Shown piece after piece: positions 22,310 through 32,216 of a stretch of DNA of 32,368 nt. This stretch comes from Phaeoceros laevis (lineage: Eukaryota; Anthocerotophyta; Anthocerotopsida; Notothyladales): NCBI GenBank assembly GCA_049999765.1, contig JBNGIQ010009448.1:130337-162704 (forward strand), written 5' to 3'. A program made the translations under genes and the position numbers. Every line of letters starts with the position of its first letter. Position 1 is the first letter of the stretch. A model generated the notes under the pieces. The model worked only from the letters and a program-made list of their open reading frames with translations, did no database searches and had not been told where the DNA came from.

Positions 22310-22748
22310 TTAGGCTAGGTTTCCATGGTGTGCAACCCATCCCTGGAAACGCGCGCAGGGTGGGTAAGTTCATTCCAGCATAACCTTTCTACTACTACTT
22401 ATTCCCATGTAGCCAGTCGAAGGACCCGGCCGCATGGCAATGAACCGCCGACAGTTACCCGGTTGTAGACTGGGCACCACCAATCAGTAAGGGGTAGCGC
22501 GTGGTCACATGCACAAATACCCGGCGTGCCCCTCACCCTGGTGTGACGGGCCATTATGCAGCTGCCAACGTGGCGCCGGTGAGGGCAATCGGCTGGGTCG
22601 GCCAATTCCGTGGGTCACTAAAAATAAATCCAGCCGAATCGGCCAACCCAGCCGTTTTGGCACCACGTCACACCAAAAAAGTGGTTTATCCGCTTCCCCG
22701 CATCACCGGGTTTTGGTTGGGTCGACCCCTCATGGAAACCCAGCCTTA
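22310..22748. mobile_element. Tourist/PIF-Harbinger-like MITE, copy A
   Basis: The element spans 22313-22745 (433 bp), flanked by TTA at 22310-22312 and TTA at 22746-22748. The left end reads ggctaggtttccatg and the right end, reversed, reads ggctgggtttccatg, a clear terminal inverted repeat. A 3-bp TTA target duplication with GGC/GGG-starting ends is characteristic of PIF/Harbinger and Tourist elements. There is no transposase frame inside, so it is non-autonomous. Its right-hand TTA is also the left-hand TTA of the next element. Confidence 0.8.
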
Positions 22749-23267
22749 GGGCGGGTTCGCATGAGACCCGAACCCGGGCGAGCGCATGGCAGGTCATGAA
22801 TAAGTTAAGGGACATTTTTGTCGTGTCACGCGTGGCACTTGCCGGGGTTGGGTGTTTTGCCCGAATCCCAAATTAGGTAGACGCCGTTTCGGCCGGGTCC
22901 TAGGCGCCACTGTGACTGGGCCCGCCCCAACGGTGTAATGATCCGTTGGAAAAGACTGTGGAGGCCAGGGCGGGTCGGGCCGCCATAGGAGCAGGCAAGC
23001 ACCATTACTTGTAACGTTTTATCCCCTCATCATGACGCCGTGAACAAACATTTGAACACAATTTTTTAGCGAACCGCTATTGGGATGGAGGACCTTCTTT
23101 AAAATCCTGTTCTAGGTTTGGGGCTGTCACCGGTGACTTCAAGTCCCCGATGCCTTACAACGGGCACATGTCGGTAACCCAGTCTAGGCCGGGTTCGCAT
23201 GCGAATGAGTTCCCGCGAAAGGTGGGTTTTTGCGCCCGAGTTCGGGTCTCATGCAAACCCGGCCTTA
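22746..23267. mobile_element. Tourist/PIF-Harbinger-like MITE, copy B
   Basis: The element spans 22749-23264 (516 bp) between TTA at 22746-22748 and TTA at 23265-23267. The left end gggcgggttcgcatgagacc and the reversed right end ggccgggtttgcatgagacc form a terminal inverted repeat of over 30 bp with few mismatches. The interior is G/C rich with no protein frame. A relative in opposite orientation lies at 29656-30069. The element carries about 110 bp (about 22930-23080) that the other copy lacks. Confidence 0.85.
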
Positions 23268-24042
23268 GAGAACTTGCACAGCTTGACAGATATTGTGTGT
23301 TACAAGCTTAAGCGGAGGCTGCAGCCGAGAACTCCAACTGTGAACACACTGCCAGTATACCTAAAAGACATGCTAAAGATTGTTAGGCACCATCTCTCAC
23401 CACAGCTTTCTAATGACATTTGCACGCCGTGACAAATCCCGTTGGTGGCACAATGTTTGCAGTGAAAGTTGGTGAATTAAAGTAGAGTTAACATAAAAGA
23501 CTGCGGCACTTCGAGCTTTGCTATCCATGAGTGACCTATTTGTGTAGATGAGTTGTGAAATAACACAAGTTGTTATGACTGAAATCAGATGAGATGGCAA
23601 CTTCACGACAAGATAAAGTACTACTGGACGGGTAACAAGTGGCGGTGGATGCACACACAAGTGGCGGCGTGCTACCATATGGTGAGGAACTCCATAAGTG
23701 AGCCTGCTCACATTCCTACCTTAATCTTGCATAGATGCTAGCAAGCACATGCTTTACAACCCTCTAAAGGACATCTTTTAATAGAATCAGAGACCTCCAT
23801 TCAAAAGGGTTTTACCACCTAAAAATGGGGGTGAGCTTACCTATAGTTACCGCTAACTCCGCATTTTACTAATAAAACGTAGTAGTTTTCATTTTTTACT
23901 CTAATCGCGAAAAAAACGCAAGTGTTTAAAATTCATCTCTTGAGGAAAAAAAGTTTAATACTGAAAATACTTAAAATATTCGCACTACTTACTAAGAGTA
24001 GCTAAGTTAGTAAGTACTAAGTCTGACTTAGTAAGTTCAGAG
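23268..24042. other. Intergenic A/T-rich DNA
   Basis: I see no gene or known element. The right part (23880-24040) is rich in A and T runs. It contains several related words of the type ttagtaagtactaagt, a weak local direct and inverted repetition just outside the fold-back-like element. Confidence 0.4.
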
Positions 24043-25093
24043 CTAGCGGGAAGCCCAAATCGGGCTTATAATATTATAAAATACTTGAAAATACGTTTAG
24101 TACCCGTTTGTATGGATCCGCAAAAAAACTCCCATTTGAAAAAAACGTGGTAAAAAATGTGACGTAAGTAATTTAAGTATTTACGAAAAAAACGCCCCGG
24201 GCACTATGAGCTTACCTACAAACGTCCTAGTAAGCATGTCTACCTTTTAAAAGGTGAAAATTACTACATATAGTACTATTCAATTCTTTAAAAGGTAAAA
24301 AAATTAGGTTTGAGGTAAAAAGTATATAGAGTCTCGCCTCCTAAGCTAGATGTAAAAAAAGGTTTCTCACCGGCAAGTATCTTTAGCTTAGCTGCGGCCT
24401 ACGGCGAAACGTGCGTACGTTTCGCCACGTTTCAGTACGTTTGAACTTTTTTAGTCGTCCGTTACCCTATTAATACTTTTATATTATGGGCGCGAGGAGG
24501 AGGGCGAGAGGAGGGCACGAGAGGAGGACGCGGAGGAGGACGCGAAGGAGGGCGTGGAGGAGGGCGCGGAGGAGGGCACAGAGGAAGGCACGGAGGAGGG
24601 CGCGAAGGAGGGCGCGGAGGAGGGCGCAAAGGAGGGCGCGGAGGAGGGCGAGGATGAGGTGTTGAGGAGGGCGCGGAGGAGGGCGAGGAGAACGCGTTGA
24701 CGAGGGCGCAGAGGAGGGCACACGCTGGAGCAGGGCGCAGGCTGGAGCAGGGCGCGGGCTGGAGCATGGCGCGAGCTGGAGGAGGGCGAGGAGGAGGGCG
24801 TGGGTTGTTAGAGGAGGGTGCATCACCTCCTCCAACAGCCCGCGCCCTCCTCCTCGAAGGAAGTAACATTTCAACTTTTTTTATACTCCAACAACTTTTA
24901 ATTAATGTCCCATCCCGTGCGTTTCGGACGTGTTTCGAACGTACCATACATTCGAAACATGTTTCGGGCTTCATCAAAACGCGTTTCCCGCAACTAAGAC
25001 CTTTAGTCACAACTCTCTCTTTTTTTGCGATTTTGGGCACTTTATAAAATATTATAAAAAATACAGAAAAAAGGAGCTTGTGGCTCCCGCTAG
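24043..25093. mobile_element. Fold-back-like repeat element with internal purine-rich minisatellite
   Basis: The left end ctagcgggaagcc (24043-24055) mirrors the right end ggctcccgctag (25082-25093). Just inside both ends lie A/T tracts of the form tataatattataaaata. Each end also contains its own small palindrome: gaagcccaaatcgggctt on the left, and ggagc with gctcc on the right. The body holds cgttt-rich sequence on both sides of a purine-rich array. I found no convincing target duplication. The same left-hand body sequence followed by the same purine array recurs at 32217-32368, showing that this is a dispersed family. No transposase frame is present. The class is unassigned. Confidence 0.6.
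24488..24806. repeat. Purine-rich minisatellite (gaggagggcgcg type)
   Basis: For about 320 bp one strand is almost only G and A with scattered C. It is built on gaggagggcgcg-like units of 12 bp with many variants, passing into 15-bp caggctggagcagggcg-type units after about 24720. The long Pro/Arg/Ser-rich open frames seen on the minus strand are an outcome of this composition, not genes. Confidence 0.9.
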
Positions 25094-25479
25094 TCAAGTT
25101 TAAACTAATCTACCATGCTTAACTTAACTAAGCTGTCATTCATACTCATGAAGTCATCTGCGAAACCTACCTCAGAAAATTCTACTCGTCTTCCTACTGC
25201 AGCTTGTGTTATCTGCCTTTAGCCATAACTCTAGACTATCTATTGTGTACTCGGAAAGATGCAAAGGGTGGATGCATGGTTTTGTGGCCAGAATAATGTT
25301 AGGGATCCGAGCTTTAAGGAGCTTGCCGAGCTTGCCGAGAGCTCCGGGTTTCAAAGTTTTATTGACAACCATTTTCCCAGTTTTCTTTTAGTGAGTCGAT
25401 GCGCAGCAAGCAACTGAATATGTAATTAAAAATTATGAAGGGCGGTTTGCGTTAAATACTAAGGGCAGCTGAGATTATT

Positions 25480-25908
25480 ATGGATAATGTAGATCTCCTG
25501 GATGAGGGTGCGCTGTGGGGCCAAAGCTCACTATGGCACTATTTTGGATCCATCAACATACATCTTCTCAGAATGCAGGTGGCCTTAGTCCAACGTATGC
25601 TTCAGCCGGACTTGGTGGTCATTCGTGATTCCAAGCAACTGATGCGGGGACATTACTCTCAAAAGCTTTCTATGATTGTCTGGCATATAGATAGCTGAAA
25701 CAAACTTTACATGTCTAGGTTTAGGGTTCATGCTGGTATTGATGGCGGGTCACATTTTGTTGTTCATTGTGTCTCGAGTAACGACGATCGGTGGGAGACA
25801 TTATATTCTACTTACCGGTCAGGGGTGGAGCGATGAGGTAGGCCTTTGAAAATAAGGTCTGACCATGCTCCAGAACATTGTCACATCAAAGAGGATTTAG
25901 CAGCTTAG
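25480..25908 (+). pseudogene. Decayed integrase-core transposon gene fragment
   Basis: In one frame, interrupted by two in-frame stops, the sequence reads through SMIVWHIDS, then FRVHAGIDGGSHFVVHCVSS, then RPLKIRSDHAPEHCHIKEDL. The order WHID ... HAGIDG-SH ... RSDH matches the putative integrase-core family (DDE fold) found in many eukaryotic transposon-derived proteins, where the Asp of GIDG and of RSDH are catalytic. The stops (TGA after WHIDS and TGA after SGVER) and the missing remainder of the core mark it as dead. The upstream 70 residues (HYFGSINIHLLRMQVALVQ) fit the helix-turn-helix region that usually precedes this core. It abuts the pogo-like fossil on the other strand. Confidence 0.65.
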
Positions 25909-25909
25909 C

Positions 25910-26501
25910 GGGGCCATGCAATTGCTAATCCGTACAAGAAGGCTAATCCGTACAAGAAGGGAAGGGTGGTCCATAGGAAAGTGTGTATGCATTTGCCACA
26001 GTCTTCAATGTAATTGAAGTTTCTCTTACCCTTGAAGATGTACAATGTAGGAAGAGTATAGCGAGCTGCATTCACACAACATAATGCCATGATTCACTCC
26101 TTATCCTTAGGCAACTGCATAAAACATTTTTGGAGCCGTTCCTTGCAAGTACTTTCATTCCACCCCCTCAGCTAGCTTGAACATATGTTTCGTCGCAATT
26201 CCAGATCTGGGAAGGTAAGTATTTGTGCTCTTTATATAACTTCAGTAACTTGTCGTAAAAATCATGGCGTGTTGGTGTTGTCAGATTTACAGCTCTTAGT
26301 GTCTCCAATCCCTCTACTGATCTGACAACTAACTCTGAATGTCTATGTTTGAATCCTTGCAGCCATGTCCTTCCCGGCATGCTATGCTTAAGGGAGGTTG
26401 GTCTATTAGCACAAATCTCAACCACTTTGCTGCGAAGCATGAATTCAGTAATGCAACCAACTTGATTTTGCATATTGAAAGTCTACTATCATGCTCTGCA
26501 C
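25910..26501 (-). pseudogene. Decayed pogo/CENP-B-type (DDE_1) transposase fragment
   Basis: Reading 5' to 3' on the minus strand, the first block (26473-26168) contains GRTWLQGFKHRHSELVVRS then HKYLPSQIWNCDETYVQAS. This matches the end of the CENP-B-type helix-turn-helix and the first DDE aspartate region (IWNCDE) of pogo-like transposases. A TGA follows, then a frameshift and a second TGA. The next block (26090-25905) reads MALCCVNAARYTLPTLYIFK, the usual second strand of the same core. No later catalytic Asp is present. The 5' part is missing at the SINE-like insertion site. The gene is clearly dead. Confidence 0.75.
25924..25959. repeat. 18-bp perfect tandem duplication
   Basis: The unit gctaatccgtacaagaag occurs twice, at 25924-25941 and 25942-25959. 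It falls inside the C-terminal part of the pogo-like fossil and duplicates six codons (FLYGLAFLYGLA), close to the junction with the integrase fossil. Confidence 0.95.
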
Positions 26502-27033
26502 AAGATGGTTTGTAAATGTCCCGCGATGGATACCCCGTTAGTAGTGCGCGAGCCCTGCCAATGGGCCAGCGGGGGTTCGATTCCGAACCGCTACCACTAG
26601 TAGGCCCCTCTTGCCCACCCCCCTTGCGGGGCCGGCAAGCATGGGGCCACATGGCGGGTTGCCACCTTGTCGGAAGTGTGCCCCTTGTGGCGGTGCCCGC
26701 GAGACCGCAGTTGCGCCTGCGTTGGGATATTGGCGGCGGGCTTGGCGAAGACTGGCACTGGCTAGGGTGGGGCTCGTGTGTCCCGGTTCACGAGCTGTGC
26801 TGCTCGCGTACCGGCTCGGCATGCTGGCGGCTGGCTTCTTGGCCTCGGGAGCAATGGAAAATGCCGCAATGTCTCGAGTTGGGAGTGCAATTAGAAGATT
26901 TAAAATAGCTCAGGCGTTGAGGACATGGTAAAAGATTATGCACATTAGGATATAACGTGTAAATGTATACAAATTTGTGTCTAATATGAAAAAGCGCCGA
27001 AATTCACTAAAAAAAAGAAGATGGTTTGTAAAT
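26502..27033 (+). mobile_element. SINE-like retroposon with 16-bp target-site duplication
   Basis: The 16-bp word aagatggtttgtaaat occurs at 26502-26517 and again at 27018-27033, bracketing a 500-bp insert. The insert starts G/C rich, has a perfect Pol III B box (ggttcgattcc) at 26574-26584, about 56 bp from its start, and ends in an A-rich tail (cactaaaaaaaag). These are the defining features of a tRNA-derived SINE mobilised by a LINE. The A box is degenerate (something like tagtagtgcgcg near 26539), so Pol III competence is uncertain. At 500 bp it is long for a plant SINE. The open frames inside it look incidental. Confidence 0.8.
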
Positions 27034-28068
27034 CATTTCTAAGCATGAGTGTTATGCTAAGTAATCATACTTACCTTAAGTATATAGTAATTAAGTAGAG
27101 TTTAGGTAAAATAGGATCTTGAGGAATATACTTTTAATATTCCATCTAGGACTATAAGATCTTACTGTGCAAGAAATCCTCTTCGACTTCTTTCTTGTTG
27201 CATAGCTAGAGGTAGTCTGCCCTTGCAAAGAAGGCGATGCGGCGAGGCATGCATCAAGAGGATGTCCCCAAGATGTGGTGTGGTGTGATGTGTATGTTGA
27301 GAGTGAATGCAGACATTTTCACAAGAAAGAAGTTCTGACCGGCAGTTGGGAGCTGAGAATTTGCAAGGTAAGGTGTACCACCTTTCTTCAACCGAGCACT
27401 AGCGTAGCACTCCATAACTCACCCACAACATTTGCAATACTGACCCACTACACCAACGGTTCCACAATGCACTGGTCCGCTCTCGGTCATTTCATTATGT
27501 CACTCGCTACGTTAGGTCAAACGAATGAGAAGGAGACATGCTCCGGTTATTGGATTTTTTTTTGTTTAGCGGCTGTTGAGAAGTCAGCCCAAGTAGTTTT
27601 TCGCCACGCGTCCAGCCGCCAATTCCGACATTAATGTAGGCCGTTCCCGCCCTAAAATGTGGACATCGTCTTCCGTCCCGCACGGAGCATTGTAGAGGAA
27701 TCCAAGGCCTCTACTTCGCCTTAGAATTGCATGTAAGTACTGTCCTCCCACCACTATGCACCTCCCGCTCACCTGTCTACCACATCCCGCTTACGCTGCT
27801 ACGCCGCCCATCTGTGCTCAGTTCCTCTCTTACGCCGCTCGTCTGTGCTCGATCGATTTCTCTGCACGTCTGTCCTCTCGGCTCCTCTGCATTGGCCAAC
27901 CAACGGTCGCGCTTTGCTTTGGTGCTAGGTTTTTTAGCGATAAGCTGGGTTCGCGCCTCGACTCCATTTGCATGCCTTGGCTTTCGTTTGTTTTTGTGCG
28001 CGGTTTTGCTGCTGAGTGATCTCTAATGCCGGCTTTGTGGTGACCATCCAGATTTTTGAAATCCTAAA
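27034..28068. other. Intergenic DNA, no confident gene
   Basis: The left part may be the upstream flank of the pogo-like element. The right part (27640-28060) is C/T rich with a repeated cgccgctcgtctgtgctc-like phrase (about 27801 and 27834) and could be a promoter or leader for the frame beginning at 28069. No protein similarity was recognised. Confidence 0.35.
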
Positions 28069-29299
28069 ATGGGGGGTCGGGGGCGTGGACGTGGGCGTGC
28101 TGCCGCAAACCGAGCTGCCGCTTTGAGGGTTCCCAAGGTGAAGCCCGCTGGGATGAAGGAGAAGTTGCTCCCTGCCAGTGGCAGACCTGCCATGGGTGCT
28201 GCGGAGCGCAAAAAACGTGTGCAATGCAATTGGGAGGCCCCCGCCGTGAAGGACGAGCGCCCCTTGGAGCCTGAAGAGCCTGTCTCAGCATATGACGATG
28301 AGGATGGTGGTGGCCCTGTCCCAGTAGCCAAGGCAGCAAAAAAACGGGCTCGTCGCCCGGCCGGTGTTCCTCTCATTGTGGACGGGAATCGCTCTGACAA
28401 GGGCTACAACTTCTTCACCGACATCATGGGCCCTTCCTCGAAAGGCAAGGATTTCAGGCGGAAGTTTGAACTGCATGCAGCAAAGAAGAGGGTAGACCGG
28501 GCCAGCACTGATGAGTTGTTTATGGCAGCGGATGCCATCGACAAGAAGTGTAGGTGGAGGCGCGATGACCTTGTCTAGCCCTCGGAGAAGGAGAAGGACG
28601 ATATCGAAGATCTCTACTTGCGGTACTACGGCAAGCCTATTGCAGGAGGGTCGGGCTACATCTCGTTGTTGTTCGCGTGGTCATATTACTTCTGGGTCCA
28701 CGCGGTGTGACACAGAGATCAACTGGGCATGATTTGCTCAAACTGTGTTGTGTGGGCAGTTCAGGAATGCATCCCAAGGTAGCGGAACTGTCCGCTCTGA
28801 TTGCGCTCTGTATGTGAAGGACAACAAGGCTGGAGTTCCATTCGCACAACCTCTGATGGAGAAGCTGGCGAGGACTAGTTCAAATGGGGTTGCATCAAGG
28901 GCCGCTGCGCACCTCTCCGACAATAAGGACGACATCACTGCAACGGAGGGAGCTTCCACTGGTATTAGTAGCTCACCCACCGTTACCGCACCTGTTTCAG
29001 TCACACACTTAGTGAGCTCGAGGAATGCAGCTAGTTTATCTCGGCATGATGCTCTTGTTGAGAATGTGTCAACAATTACAAGAGCTCTAGCCAAGTCTGT
29101 CGTTGTGTCCGCCACTGAGAAGTACAAGCATGCGGTGGACAAAGGCGAAAGTGCTGAGAGAGTTGCCCTTGCTGCTGCGAGATATGCAAGCAGCAATGAC
29201 TGTCTGGGTGGACAAGGATGAGACTTTGCAAGTGCTGACTACCTATGCTGAAGTGTTGCATGCCTCTCCGGTGAGTATGCCTGCACCAAAGCCAAATTA
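28069..29299 (+). pseudogene. Broken unidentified gene with RGG-like N-terminus, probably transposon-related
   Basis: An ATG frame of 169 codons (28069-28578) starts with a Gly/Arg-rich RGRGRGRA segment. It continues through basic and acidic stretches to KGYNFFTDIMGPSSKGKDF and DAIDKKCRWRRDDLV, then TAG. The same frame continues past the TAG with coding-like text (EKEKDDIEDLYLRYYGKPI) up to a second stop. Sequence with coding character resumes in another frame at 28745-29221 (Ser/Thr/Ala-rich) and shifts once more near 29185 (AAMTVWVDKDETLQVLTTYA) before a stop at 29297-29299. At least one nonsense change and two frame changes argue for a pseudogene; unrecognised introns could explain some of this. 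I do not recognise the family. The arrangement is reminiscent of accessory ORFs of plant DNA transposons, but that is a guess. Confidence 0.45.
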
Positions 29300-29655
29300 G
29301 GCGTGCGTCTGTAGACAATGGGAGTGAAAGGACAGTCAATTCTGCATCGACAGTTCCTTCTACCTTTGCAAGAACACCAGCTATGTCACCGGAACCGGCA
29401 AAATCTGCAGCTCTGCAGATCTTGATGAATCAGATTGAGGGAGGAAAAGAACTCTAGATTGCGGTGCAATCTCGGGTGTGAGTAAGCTAATCGGAGGAGG
29501 TGCCTCGCAATTGGCACCACGGATATGGTGTATCTGGGGTTGCCAGGTTAGCTGATCAATGTTAAGGTGTAGGAGAGGAAGAAATGGACAGCCATAGCCA
29601 GCTCCCATGAGGTAGCTTGGTTGACGGCCAGCTGGGTACAGCGGGCACATGGAGA
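29300..29655. other. Short intergenic stretch
   Basis: It lies between the broken gene and the third MITE copy. I see no gene. It may hold the tail of the broken gene. Confidence 0.35.
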
Positions 29656-30072
29656 GGGCCGGGTTTGCATGAGACTCGAACCCGGGCGCAAAAACCAACC
29701 TTTCGCGGTCCCGAACTCAAGGCTGGGTTCGCATGAGACCTGAACTCGGCCAAGGTTGGGTTACTGACGTGTGCCCGTTGTGGGGCACCGGGGACTTGAA
29801 GTTACTGGTGATAGCCCTAAACCCAGAACGAGATTTTTAAGAAGGTTTGCCATCCCAATAGAACTCAAGGCCTGACATTGGCTTGGCTTGGGGCAGGCCC
29901 GGTCTCAGCGTCTCCCGGGACCCGGACGAAACGGCGTCTACCCAATTTTAGATTTGGGCAAAACGCCCGACGCGGACAACTGCCACGCGCGACACGACAA
30001 AAAAGACCCTTAACTTATTCGTGACCTGACGTGCGCTCGCCCGGATTCGGGTCTCATGCGAACCCGCCCTAA
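29656..30072. mobile_element. Tourist/PIF-Harbinger-like MITE, copy C (inverted relative of copy B)
   Basis: The reverse complement of this stretch aligns with the 22749-23264 element almost from end to end, apart from about 110 bp missing here. The right end at 30069 is followed by taa. The left end (ggccgggtttgcatgag, from 29657) is not preceded by TAA, so the target duplication is lost on that side or the element end is rearranged. An extra, inward copy of the terminal repeat (gctgggttcgcatgagacct) lies at about 29721-29740. There is no coding capacity. Confidence 0.8.
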
Positions 30073-30841
30073 GCCTTGAACCTTGGTGGTATGAGAGAAA
30101 GCCATGAGAGAGACGGGCTGAGACCAGGTCTTAGGAAGCACACCAGGCACTTGCTTAGAAGGTGGCTAGTAGCCACATAGCAGCTAGACAAGGGCTGCAA
30201 AAGCGCGGTTAAAAGAAAGGAAGTTTTAAGGCGGTGGAAAGCATGTGGAAAACATCTTTGGGCGTGGAGCCAGGCGTGGGCTTTATAGAGTGTCCACGTG
30301 GCACAATGTGGTGAATGGGTTTCCATTATGAGAGAGGTATGAGGGTTTAAAAGGCTCGTATAGTGGTTTTGGGGTTCATTGACTTTTAACTTCAGTTTTT
30401 CTTTTTGTGCTTTGGGGTTTCTAACCTTAAAGTTTAACTCGTGCGGCCGCGCAAACGCCAACTTGGCGGCGCGACCTAACCCTAGTTGGCGGCGGTGAAA
30501 CCCTAACCCTAAACCAACGGCAGAACCCTAAACCTAAATAGTGTGTCTTAGCTAGATGCTCTGTTCCCACTAGCAGAGGGATAATATTACCGTCTTCTAT
30601 TTTATCCTATTTCACATTGCTACTTGTTCGTTGATAGCTCTGTTCACACTGTATGTGACAAAACTTATATGAAATCATATTCAGAGGGTATTAACATCCT
30701 AAAGAGAGGGATGCGTGAAGGTTACCATATCGTAGCCAAATTAACATCCCTTATGTCTTTCATAGAGGAGTGTGGAAACCAATGTCTCCGTTTGTAATAG
30801 AGAACAACGGAGTGAGCAAGGAGAAACACATAGGTCTGCTC
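30073..30841. other. Intergenic DNA before the first gap
   Basis: No recognisable gene. A minus-strand frame at 30069-30461 exists but has no family resemblance and overlaps the MITE end. The telomere-like motifs at 30476-30540 are listed separately. Confidence 0.4.
30476..30540. repeat. Interstitial telomere-like motifs (plant type AAACCCT)
   Basis: Within 65 bp there are five aaccct-containing words, including aaaccctaaccctaaacc. These match the plant telomere repeat TTTAGGG on the opposite strand, with interruptions by ggcggc-rich text. It could be a short interstitial telomeric remnant, or telo-box promoter motifs of a gene lost in or beyond the gap. Confidence 0.7.
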
Positions 30842-30941
30842 NNNNNNNNNNNNNNNNNNNNNNNNNNNNNNNNNNNNNNNNNNNNNNNNNNNNNNNNNNN
30901 NNNNNNNNNNNNNNNNNNNNNNNNNNNNNNNNNNNNNNNNN
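30842..30941. other. Assembly gap of 100 N
   Basis: Exactly 100 undetermined bases, the conventional length for a gap of unknown size. The true distance between the flanks is therefore not known. Confidence 0.99.
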
Positions 30942-31893
30942 TCACGGTATATTGGAGGTGAAGCACTCGCGACATACAAAGAGCACAAGGCTCGGATGAT
31001 GGGAGTTGTACTGGCCGAAAAGGAAAGGATCAGTCTAACTACTGCTACGGAGTCAAATATGGTTATATGTATTATTTGCATTATTTGCTAAGTTTCTATT
31101 CTCGCTAAGTGTGACGCTAGTCTATATTTTTGCTAAGTGTGAAGCTTCACTGCTATGCTGCGACACTACGCTACTACCTGTTGTTCTTCAATTGTCGTAA
31201 GAATAGTCTTCTTCTCTTTGGTTGTGGTACGCTCATAGAACCAATGCTTTCTTCTTGGTTGTGGTATGCTCATATAATCAATGCTGCAATGTGGATCTAG
31301 GTATGTTGCTATCCTCGGAAACCTACCGTTAAGATTTGGTTTCAAGTGAATTTATGAGTGTTGCTTCCATTTGCTTCATTATCCACATTTTCTCAAGAGA
31401 GCTTTTCGTGGTCTCGTATTTGCAGCGCTTTTGCCCTTAAGAGGTTGCTGATAAGGGATGGCTGATTCTCCTCATTGTCACTTCTAGCTTGAGATGCCCT
31501 ATCACTCTTGGTTTTCTTGTGTTATGTACAATCATCTTGAAGGACAAACTGGATAAATTTGCACCAAGAATAAGTCAGCAAACCTAACTACACTACTGTA
31601 CACATGCTTGAAACCATCCCTTCAAAACTTGTCTTGCATGCCATTTCTACATCAATGCAGGTTTATCGTATGGAGGGGTGAGACAAAGAGGTGAGCAATA
31701 GGCAGGAATGAAGATGATCTCTAACTTGTCAATACATTTGCAATGTTTAGCCGGACATTTGCATGCTACATTAGGTCGTTTCTGGATGTCCACCCATTAT
31801 ACTTTGATTTTTTTCCAACTTCAAAGCTTCATAATGCTTATTAAAAATATTGGATTCATTATTTTTTTACCTTATTTGGTAGATCTCATAAGG
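30942..31893. other. Intergenic DNA between the two gaps
   Basis: The sequence is A/T-leaning with no frame I recognise. A phrase including tttggttgtggtacgctcata is repeated with small changes at about 31216 and 31256, a local 40-bp duplication. Nothing else is supported. Confidence 0.4.
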
Positions 31894-31993
31894 NNNNNNN
31901 NNNNNNNNNNNNNNNNNNNNNNNNNNNNNNNNNNNNNNNNNNNNNNNNNNNNNNNNNNNNNNNNNNNNNNNNNNNNNNNNNNNNNNNNNNNNN
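31894..31993. other. Assembly gap of 100 N
   Basis: Exactly 100 undetermined bases, again a gap of unknown real size. The left end of the second fold-back-like element copy would be expected in or close to it, judging by the first copy's spacing. Confidence 0.99.
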
Positions 31994-32216
31994 GGGTACT
32001 TTTAGGTACTTTTATCCACTTACTAATTCTATTTTTTTGCCCACGAAGTAATAGAAACATGCATCATAGGTTTATGTCATTTTTGTTATAAAATAATGAA
32101 GTTTAGTTTTCTAAGTACTAAGTGCTTAGAGAACTGTATTATCTCAAATTTGAGAAAGATAGGTTTTTTTGAAATTTTCTTGTTAAGCTCTATCCCGATA
32201 TGCTATAATTCTTAGT

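Noticed and set aside
24488-24806. CRISPR-like array
   Set aside because: The repeats are contiguous, variable and purine-rich without unique spacers, and the genome is a plant nuclear one.
24462-25097. Long minus-strand frames rich in Pro, Arg and Ser
   Set aside because: They are a product of the purine-rich minisatellite, which has few stops in any frame; there is no domain, and several frames overlap with equal length.
26518-26590. Possible tRNA gene
   Set aside because: The B box is perfect but there is no foldable acceptor or anticodon arm; the element has an A tail and target duplication, so it is a SINE-like copy.
27275-27634. 119-codon plus-strand frame
   Set aside because: No family resemblance, and its composition is like the flanking non-coding DNA.
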